A stretch of 13,332 nucleotides of DNA, taken from CAIVSN01 sp036171455 (GTDB taxonomy: Bacteria > Patescibacteriota > Gracilibacteria > BD1-5 > UBA2023). Shown in pieces: positions 8,125 to 13,332 of this stretch. Made by a program: the position numbers and the translations under genes. Where the stretch lies: contig JAVHRB010000041.1 in the NCBI GenBank assembly GCA_036171455.1, forward strand, positions 1-13,332, written 5' to 3'. How positions within the stretch are numbered: the first letter of the stretch is position 1; each line of letters begins with the position of its first letter. A model generated the notes under the pieces. The model was not told the origin of the DNA. It made no database searches and saw only the letters and a program-made list of their open reading frames with translations.

Positions 8125-8592
8125 CTAGTACGAATAAAATGCGACACTCACGAGGATGGCGAGCGCGATAAGGAATCCTTCGACGATGAGCGCGAGGGAT
8201 TCATTCTGTTCCAGGATGATTTCCTTTTCCAGGGGAATAGCTTTCGTCAAAGCCCAAAGCAGGAACTGGAAAGAAGCCATGCCGAAGATACCGAACAATA
8301 CCGTCGACCGGAGGGATGAAGCGAATACATTCATCTGGAAGATATGCTCGGGCGTACTTCCAGTAAAATAGATAAGCGATCCAATCATGATCCCTTGGGC
8401 AATGAACTGCCCGCGGACGATTTGTCCAATAGCTCGGTTCTGTGTATCAAATATCGCTTCTTTCACATTAAATGGGGTCCATTTTTCAAAGAGCCAAAGA
8501 TTCGTCATAAAAAGTAGAGCAGCCACGGAGAGGTAGGCAATACCAGAAACAAGAGCTGCGAGGAATGCGCCTTGGGAAGCGAGTAGGTCCAT
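8125..8592 (-). CDS. DUF350 family inner-membrane protein (YjfL-like)
   Basis: A 155-residue four-helix membrane protein. DUF350 proteins carry two copies of a motif in which a helix ends with an acidic/polar stretch containing N followed by A and a G-containing helix. Here the first copy is WTPFNVKEAI...QNRAIGQIVRG (compare ITPHN..LI..NN.AA in YjfL) and the second is LEKEIILEQNESLALIVEG. The role of DUF350 is unknown. It recurs beside YgiC/YjfC ATP-grasp ligases and, in actinobacteria, beside spermidine synthase (Rv2600-Rv2601), both of which are in this window. It is slightly longer than YjfL (about 132). The ATG is 19 bases after the 231-residue gene and the stop TAG is nine bases before the next ATG, so it belongs to the same operon. 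It contains no TGA. Confidence 0.9.
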   Translation of the reverse strand: MDLLASQGAFLAALVSGIAYLSVAALLFMTNLWLFEKWTPFNVKEAIFDTQNRAIGQIVRGQFIAQGIMIGSLIYFTGSTPEHIFQMNVFASSLRSTVLFGIFGMASFQFLLWALTKAIPLEKEIILEQNESLALIVEGFLIALAILVSVAFYSY

Positions 8593-8611
8593 AGAGAAAA
8601 AGTAAATAATG

Positions 8612-9307
8612 TTAGAGGAGAATTCGAACCTGATCGATTTTTTGGCGGATTTGGAGGGCCTGATCCACGAGGATCGATTTGGTCATGTCTCACCGTTTTT
8701 CGAACAGGCGTTTTTGCGAGGCAAAATCGATAGTCAAATCCATAGTGTTGAGTGCTTCCATTCTGACACTATTCGCTCAAATATCAAATATGTTTTTCAT
8801 GAGCGAATAGTGGAGGTAGAGAAGCGAATCGAGCAATCGTTTATTTTCGCGGGAATTCGGCAGGCTGGTGTCGAATTTTTTGAGGTCGTCTACGGAGTAT
8901 TTTTTTCCCGAATTCATCGCATCAATGCGGAACTTGGAATCGGCATCGAGGAAATATTCCTCAAAAAACACCCCGGAAACGAACCGGATGTTGTCATTGA
9001 GGAAACTTTCAATGGCCGACTTCTCAAAAACGGATTCGTTCAGTTCGTACTGAATACTCAGTGCGGGATAGTAGGAAAATTCTGCAAGGTCCGCGAGCGA
9101 GGAAAATGATACACGGATATTGTTATGGTCATCGGAAAATACCTGTTCCTTCCGGGTCGCGGTTTTGCTCTCGATTTCCCGAACGGGTAGGGAAGCGTTC
9201 TTGCAGTAGTCTCGGAACATCTTCAGGCATCTTCAAATCTTTTCGGAGAAGTCGTAAGCGTTTTCGAACGGGGTTTTGAATACGAGAATGTCGGCGATTT
9301 GGCGCAT
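8612..9307 (-). CDS. Orphan 231-residue protein between TelA and DUF350, three UGA-Gly
   Basis: Unrecognised soluble protein. TGA is read as glycine at codons 25 (9233-9235), 177 (8777-8779) and 206 (8690-8692); the frame then runs from ATG 9307 to TAA 8612-8614. The N-terminal part (about 1-125) looks mixed alpha/beta, and the C-terminal part from about 150 is strongly helical and charged, ending in a likely coiled-coil (DQALQIRQKIDQVRILL). There is no membrane segment or signal peptide. In Bacillus-type loci the neighbour of a TelA protein is often XpaC, which has N-terminal membrane helices that this lacks, so I do not assign it. The gene begins just after a terminator-like hairpin and contains a perfect 13-base inverted repeat at its middle UGA. 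It is the only gene of the AAA+ to ATP-grasp block that uses UGA. Confidence 0.8.
8767..8812 (-). repeat. Perfect 13-bp inverted repeat inside the 231-residue gene
   Basis: The arms at 8767-8779 (CACTATTCGCTCA on the plus strand) and 8800-8812 are exact reverse complements, separated by 20 bases. In the mRNA they would form a 13-bp stem whose loop codes for MKNIFDI, and the in-frame UGA-Gly codon (8777-8779) is the first codon of the 3' arm. No U-run follows, so it does not look like a terminator. Confidence 0.75.
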
Positions 9308-9326
9308 GGATATTTGGTAAGAAACG

Positions 9327-9350
9327 GAAAAGCGGCCCGTTCGGACCGCT
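9327..9350 (-). terminator. Weak intrinsic terminator or attenuator after telA
   Basis: On the minus strand the 57-base gap after the telA stop contains an 8-bp GC-rich stem, AGCGGTCC pairing with GGGCCGCT (one G-U pair), loop GAAC, followed directly by TTTT and then CC. The T-run is short, so it probably stops only part of transcription and lowers expression of the downstream genes relative to telA. The stem is also preceded by AAAAT, giving TTTT on the other strand. Confidence 0.6.
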
Positions 9351-9364
9351 ATTTTCCTATAAAA

Positions 9365-10468
9365 TTACGCGTTTAGTGCCTTAGCGAGTTCTTCCTGTCC
9401 TTCTGCAGAAAGAGTCTTAATACCTTCGAGTTTGGTCTTTGCCTCAGCAAATAGTTTGTTTTCTGCATCTGCTTCAACTTTGATTTGTGCCCGGTAGGAC
9501 TCGATCTGGTCAAAATGATTCTTGAGTTTGGTGACGTTTTCTACGAACACGGAAGTAGAAAGTACTGACTTCCGAGAGAGATCTTCTGCGGTTCGTGAGG
9601 TTTCAATGGCTTTGTCGGTGAGTTCGGTAGACATTTTGTCGATGGTGGAACCCATAACATTGATGGCTTTCATACTCGCATCGAGTGCCTTTTGGGACGA
9701 AGTCTCGATGAGTGCAGTAGAGAGCAGAGTCTTGAAAATCGGACGGCTGGAGCTCATGGCAATCGAGAGTTTTGAGGCACTGTCGAGTCTCATGAGGAGT
9801 CGTTTTCGAGCCATTTCGAGGTTCCCGATCAGGACAACGAGGTTGGACTGGAAATATTCGATATTCCGGAGGAACATATCGTACTTCATCTTCTCGTTCT
9901 CGTCGGTTACTTCCGCGTATTTAACCTTGTATTCTTCGATTTTTAGTCCGAGAAATTCCTTGTAGGCGACGACCTTACCGAGATTTTCTTCGATACCGGT
10001 AAGGAAGGTTTTCTGCATGTCAATCGAGGTATTGAGCGATAGATTTGCTTGGTCGAAACCCGAGAAAATAGTCTGGATTTTCCCTTCGAGCGACTTGATA
10101 TTGAAGCTGGCTTCATCCCACTTAGCATCGAGCGTTTTCGCGAGCGTACCAATCAGTGGAATAGATTTGGCGATTTTCATCACCGTCCCATCGTTGTCGA
10201 TAATTTCCTTGTAGACCGTCTGTACGGATCCGTTCATTTTGGTAAGTTCGTCCGACACGTTCATAATCGGGTCGCTGTCAATAATCTTGGCAGTCTGAGA
10301 AATGATACTGTCGAGAGGAGCGGTGATTTTTTCCCCGAGCGATCGGAAATCTTTTGCTTCTGCAAAGGTTTTTTCCACTTCCTGTTGTTCGGTAGCTCCA
10401 AGAGGAATCACTTTGGTATCCACGAGAGCGGGAGCAGCTTCTGCAGTTTGGATTTTGGTATCGGCCAT
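9365..10468 (-). CDS. telA: TelA/KlaA-family (toxic anion resistance) protein
   Basis: A 367-residue helical, largely coiled-coil cytosolic protein of the TelA family, associated with tellurite and other envelope stresses; its biochemical role is not known. Family features: a Gln/Asp-rich N-terminal region, the IPLIGTLAKTLD segment (compare IPIVGSLVDSLD in TelA), the central run with NLEMARKRLLMRLDSASKLSIAM, and the C-terminal block ETSSQKALDASMKAINVM...LTDKAIETSRTAEDLSR, where family members read QKALELQ..V..TTN.LL..NAEML. Length is typical. There is no signal peptide or membrane helix. It has its own promoter (10503-10531) and a hairpin after it, so it may be the most transcribed gene of the block. 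It lies 183 bases after the AAA+ gene. No TGA is used. The start ATG at 10468 has no Shine-Dalgarno sequence before it. Confidence 0.88.
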   Translation of the reverse strand: MADTKIQTAEAAPALVDTKVIPLGATEQQEVEKTFAEAKDFRSLGEKITAPLDSIISQTAKIIDSDPIMNVSDELTKMNGSVQTVYKEIIDNDGTVMKIAKSIPLIGTLAKTLDAKWDEASFNIKSLEGKIQTIFSGFDQANLSLNTSIDMQKTFLTGIEENLGKVVAYKEFLGLKIEEYKVKYAEVTDENEKMKYDMFLRNIEYFQSNLVVLIGNLEMARKRLLMRLDSASKLSIAMSSSRPIFKTLLSTALIETSSQKALDASMKAINVMGSTIDKMSTELTDKAIETSRTAEDLSRKSVLSTSVFVENVTKLKNHFDQIESYRAQIKVEADAENKLFAEAKTKLEGIKTLSAEGQEELAKALNA

Positions 10469-10502
10469 AAAAAAAAGTTAACGATAAAAATGAGTCCGGA
10501 GT

Positions 10503-10531
10503 ATTGTAGACAAATATATTGCTAATAACAA
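10503..10531 (-). promoter_or_regulatory. Sigma-70-type promoter of telA and the downstream block
   Basis: On the minus strand TTGTTA (10531-10526) and TACAAT (10508-10503) are separated by exactly 17 bases. Initiation would fall near 10496, leaving a leader of roughly 28 bases before the ATG at 10468. It lies in the 183-base gap after the AAA+ gene, giving telA transcription independent of that gene. Confidence 0.65.
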
Positions 10532-10651
10532 GTTAATTTTCCTGATGATTTTCCGATAGTATTTATAGTTGAGTTTTTGAAACCATACATACGTATTGTG
10601 GAATTCAATTACCAAGCCCGTTCATAGGGTTGCAATTTGAAAATCAAATCC

Positions 10652-11959
10652 TTACCCGTCGATTTTTTCCAACCACTTCGTGTAAATGCTCATGTCCACC
10701 ATTTTGAGCGACGAGACCGTGTCGGTAATCGCCTGGGTAATCCGTTTCATCGTGATGACTTCTTTCGAGAGCTGTTTCTCGATTTTCGCAGCATCGAAAT
10801 CGGCGTTTTCCATACTGGCCGCGAGCGAGAGGATGGATTGGCTCGCATCTCGCGCGACTTCGTCGCAAATGGTCTCGATATCGGAAGAAACATACCCCTC
10901 CGTGAGGGTAGCAAGCATATCGTAGTCGAGTTTTCCATGGGGTCTACCGAGTTTTTCTATATAGAGTCGGAACATTTCCTTACGGGCCGTGAAATCCGGA
11001 GGAGCAATGTAGATCTTCTTATCGAGCCGTCCGGATCGGAGGATGGCGGAGTCGAGATGGTCGGGGCGGTTCGTCGCGGCAATGACGATGAGGTTCTGTG
11101 CAGTGGCGAGATCGTTGAATTCTTGGAGAAACTGTGATACTTCCTCAGCCTTGTTCGCATCAACATTCTGAGTACGGGATGAGAGGAGCGAATCGATTTC
11201 ATCGAGGAAGAGTATGACAGGCCCATTCTCAGCGGCCTCTTTTGCCCCGGTAAAAAATGCCTTGATATTTTTGGTGGTCTCGTGCATATACGACGATCCG
11301 AATTCCCCAACGCTTTTTTGGATGAATCCCGCGCCGAGTTCCTCGGTGAGCTTCTTGGTAATGAACGTCTTTCCGGTACCGGGAGGCCCGTAAAAGAGGA
11401 GTCCCGTCGGGATGGAAACTTGGAATTTATCATAGGATTCTGAGAGTTTTCGATACAGGGCAATCTTGGGATCTGCGACAGCGGCAATAGCTCCTTCTGC
11501 TGGTGAGAGTTCGGATTCTTTCTTTAATTTTTCCATGAGGAATTTGAATCGGAGGGGGGCGATGAAACTCTCGGAGAGTTCCTTTTTGAGATCGTCCATC
11601 CCGGCAATTCCCTTGAATCCCCATGTTTCCGGATTTTTCATAGTAAAATACTTCACGTCGATCGCGGGCTTGTCTTTTGGATCCTTCCCCTTGCTTCGGG
11701 AACTGGAATATGTGCCGTTTGCGTCTGTCGACAACGATTCTCCCGTTGCTATCGCTTCGGGAGTCTTAAAACTCGCTTCGAGAGCGGTTACGAGTTCGCT
11801 GGCCTTTTTCACACCAGCTTCCATCTCGATAATTCCGGCATCGTAACTGTTTTTCGCTTCACCCTTCCAATCCTTTGTGACGACGGTTTTGAATTCTGGT
11901 GATTTGGTGACGGCTTGGAAAAACGCGTCGAATCCGGTTTGTTGGTTCGCTGGGGTCAT
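10652..11959 (-). CDS. AAA+ ATPase of the classical (Vps4/FtsH/Cdc48-like) clade
   Basis: A 435-residue ATPase with a single AAA+ module. Residues 1-100 are a helical, low-complexity N-terminal region. Then: Walker A GPPGTGKT (191-198), an aromatic pore-loop-like SSYMHET (222-228), Walker B ILFLDEID (249-256), sensor 1 in AATNRPD (N297), and arginine fingers in LRSGRLD (R308, R311). The C-terminal lid ends with a helix containing VITMKRITQAI and then SIYTKWLEKIDG, which recalls the C-terminal helix of Vps4/katanin-type ATPases (Y..W). There is no membrane helix or protease domain, so it is probably a remodelling or unfolding ATPase, not FtsH. It heads the minus-strand block and has its own promoter (11983-12011) opposite the CDF gene. 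No TGA is used. Ends at TAA. Confidence 0.92.
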   Translation of the reverse strand: MTPANQQTGFDAFFQAVTKSPEFKTVVTKDWKGEAKNSYDAGIIEMEAGVKKASELVTALEASFKTPEAIATGESLSTDANGTYSSSRSKGKDPKDKPAIDVKYFTMKNPETWGFKGIAGMDDLKKELSESFIAPLRFKFLMEKLKKESELSPAEGAIAAVADPKIALYRKLSESYDKFQVSIPTGLLFYGPPGTGKTFITKKLTEELGAGFIQKSVGEFGSSYMHETTKNIKAFFTGAKEAAENGPVILFLDEIDSLLSSRTQNVDANKAEEVSQFLQEFNDLATAQNLIVIAATNRPDHLDSAILRSGRLDKKIYIAPPDFTARKEMFRLYIEKLGRPHGKLDYDMLATLTEGYVSSDIETICDEVARDASQSILSLAASMENADFDAAKIEKQLSKEVITMKRITQAITDTVSSLKMVDMSIYTKWLEKIDG

Positions 11960-11982
11960 ATTTTTTATGTGTATATGAATAG

Positions 11983-12011
11983 ATAGTATCGTTTTTTGTT
12001 ATAAACTTCAA
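11983..12011 (-). promoter_or_regulatory. Likely promoter of the AAA+ gene
   Basis: On the minus strand TTGAAG (12011-12006) and TACTAT (11988-11983) stand 17 bases apart, each matching four of six consensus bases. The start would lie near 11976, leaving a leader of under 20 bases. It sits in the 137-base divergent gap between the AAA+ and CDF genes. I see no comparably clear promoter for the CDF gene in the same gap. Confidence 0.45.
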
Positions 12012-12096
12012 TATTTTCGTATTTTCTCACATTCAAAGTTCCATTTTGGCAAACATTCCATATATTTTCCATCGTTTTAAACATTATCCTGCATTT

Positions 12097-12978
12097 ATGA
12101 ACAAAAAAACGCAATCCGAAAATTCGGATAACAAGAAGTCTGCTGCGGTAGCTTCTATACTTGCTAGTGCTGGCTTGGCGTCTTGAAAATTCATTATCGG
12201 TATTATAACTGGAAGCTTGGGTATCATTTCCGAAGCTATTCATTCGCTTATTGATCTGTTTGCTACTATTATTACCTATTTTGCTATAAAATTCGGGGAT
12301 ATGCCGGCGGATGAAGATCACCACTATGGTCATGAAAAAATAGAAAGCCTGGCAGCATTGGTGGAAACTGGATTGCTATTTGCGACGAGCATTTGGATTA
12401 TGTACGAATGTGCTAACCGCATTATGGGAGTACCGATGGAAATTGAAATTACCTGGTATGCATTGGGAATTATTATGATTTCCATAGCGGTAGATTTTTT
12501 CCGTTCGAAAAACCTCATGAAAGTTGCCAAGGCTACCAACAGCCAAGCATTAGAGGCAGACGCACTGCATTTTAGCTCAGATATGTGGAGTAGTGCTGCG
12601 GTACTCGTTGGTCTCATAGGGGTTTATTTCGGTTTCGCTTGGGCCGATACCTTGAGCGCGATGATAGTATCGCTCATGATTCTCCGGGCTGGCTGGACAC
12701 TCGGAAGACAGGCAGTCGAAGTCTTGATTGATACTGCTCCAGTGGGGGTAGAGGATAAGATTCGAGAAATATCCTCCGAGGTGGTAAAAAATGAGAGTAT
12801 CTGAAGTATTCGGGTGCGAACGTTCGAAGGTACTACTTTGGCAATAGAATTGGAAATCTATCTGCCGGGAAATTTGAAATTGACGGAAGTGGTTGCCATG
12901 AAGAAGAAAATCAGAGAAAAAATTCAGTGAAAATATTATAAAGCTCATGTGTTTATTCACGCGGATATCCTAAAATAA
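12097..12978 (+). CDS. Cation diffusion facilitator (CDF) family metal transporter, three UGA-Gly
   Basis: A divalent-cation/proton antiporter of the inner membrane, 293 residues, with the usual six helices and a C-terminal cytosolic dimer domain. The metal-site pattern is HSLID in helix 2 and HFSSD in helix 5, both HxxxD, the arrangement usual for zinc-preferring CDFs. GSLGIISEAIHSLID and HHYGHEKIESLA are family signatures, and EADALHFSSDMWSS precedes helix 5. TGA is read as glycine at codons 30 (12184-12186), 236 (12802-12804) and 278 (12928-12930). The last two fall where the family C-terminal domain has glycine, before IRVRTFEG and in KIQGKYYKAHVFIH, which rules against tryptophan. The start is ATG 12097 and the stop TAA 12976-12978. 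It is transcribed away from the AAA+ block. Confidence 0.94.
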
Positions 12979-13068
12979 TAGTACTGGAATCTTTTATATA
13001 TTTTTTTGTTAATAAGGTTTAGTCGAGATATTTTAGTCTGATTTTTCAAATTTCCTATGGAGTTTGGA

Positions 13069-13097
13069 TTGACTATGTTAGATTATTCTCCTATAAT
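13069..13097 (+). promoter_or_regulatory. Near-consensus sigma-70 promoter of the prepilin gene
   Basis: TTGACT at 13069-13074 and a perfect TATAAT at 13092-13097 are separated by 17 bases. This is the strongest promoter in the window. Initiation near 13104 would leave a leader of about 18 bases before the ATG at 13122. Confidence 0.8.
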
Positions 13098-13121
13098 TGG
13101 TTTCAATTAACTGAATTCATT

Positions 13122-13332
13122 ATGTTCCATTCAAAAAATCAAGAATCGAGTTACTATAAAATCAATAAAACTCTCCTCCCAGGTTTCACTATCGTAGAGC
13201 TAATCGTCGTTATCACGATACTTGCGATTCTCGGTACTATTGGATTCATTTCTATCCAAGGATATTCCTCCTCTGCCAGGGATAGTTCTCGTATCTCCAA
13301 CCTCGTGAATCTCCATAAGGGACTGACTCTAT
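13122..13332 (+). CDS. Type IV prepilin-like protein, N-terminal part, cut by the window edge
   Basis: Only the first 70 codons are present. The N-terminus has a 21-residue charged leader ending in LLPG, then the prepilin peptidase motif G/FTIVELIVVITILAILG: cleavage after G21, F at +1 and the conserved Glu at +5 (E26), followed by the hydrophobic assembly helix. A soluble part begins with SARDSSRISNLVNLHKG, as in type IV pilins and type II secretion pseudopilins. Which of the two it is cannot be told from this fragment. No TGA appears in the part seen. The strong promoter fits an abundant structural subunit. Confidence 0.88.
   Translation, partial: MFHSKNQESSYYKINKTLLPGFTIVELIVVITILAILGTIGFISIQGYSSSARDSSRISNLVNLHKGLTL

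Noticed and set aside
8777..8779. UGA as selenocysteine with the nearby hairpin as a SECIS element
   Set aside because: UGA occurs throughout the window at glycine positions with no hairpin nearby, and no known selenoprotein family is involved. The hairpin also includes the UGA itself, unlike a bacterial SECIS just downstream of it.
10630..10655. ATTTGA/TCAAAT hairpin after the AAA+ stop codon as a terminator
   Set aside because: The stem is short and A/T-rich and no T-run follows it.
1..13332. Insertion sequences, CRISPR arrays, tRNA or rRNA genes
   Set aside because: I saw no transposase motif, no terminal repeats flanking a gene, no regularly spaced direct repeats and no tRNA-like or rRNA-like sequence. 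Intergenic gaps are all under about 190 bases.

Overview
The window reads as a chromosomal piece from a Candidate Phyla Radiation bacterium that translates UGA as glycine (translation table 25), which points to Gracilibacteria (BD1-5/GN02) or Absconditabacteria (SR1). I find 21 in-frame TGA codons in nine genes. Several fall where the protein family normally has glycine (SpeD residue 40; the CDF transporter C-terminal domain). All 14 complete genes end in TAA or TAG. With the standard code many of these genes look broken and one (5145-5558) cannot be seen at all. With table 25 the window is almost fully coding, and no stretch over 300 bases lacks a gene. Bases 1-80, after the last minus-strand gene, show nothing I can name.

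Layout. All genes from 11959 down to 81 are on the minus strand; 12097 to the right edge is on the plus strand. In transcription order the minus strand holds: an AAA+ ATPase (11959-10652); a TelA-family protein with its own promoter (10468-9365); a weak terminator or attenuator hairpin; a 231-residue orphan (9307-8612); a DUF350 membrane protein (8592-8125); a 453-residue protein with one membrane helix and a Gly/Ser tail (8115-6754); a glutathionylspermidine-synthetase-like ATP-grasp ligase (6735-5545); two small polytopic membrane proteins (5558-5145, 5098-4697); a 378-residue orphan (4553-3417); aminopropyltransferase speE (3329-2472); S-adenosylmethionine decarboxylase speD (2466-2107); a 364-residue His-rich polytopic membrane protein (2102-1008); and a membrane-anchored thermonuclease with an Excalibur-like tail (911-81). 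The plus strand holds a CDF metal transporter (12097-12978) and, cut by the right edge, a type IV prepilin-like gene with a near-consensus promoter.

How the genes may work together. DUF350, TelA, AAA+ and the YgiC/YjfC-type ATP-grasp ligase are families I associate with envelope and stress loci such as E. coli yjfLMC and ygiBC. SpeE next to DUF350 is known from other bacteria, for example the M. tuberculosis Rv2600-Rv2601 region. Here all occur within about 10 kb on one strand. My working inference is a membrane-associated stress or conjugation system in which SpeD/SpeE supply a polyamine and the ATP-grasp ligase forms an amide bond, possibly involving the Gly/Ser-tailed neighbour. The substrate and role are not shown by the sequence. 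UGA-glycine is absent from five genes of the AAA+ to ATP-grasp block (about 107 glycines by my count) but common in the flanking genes.
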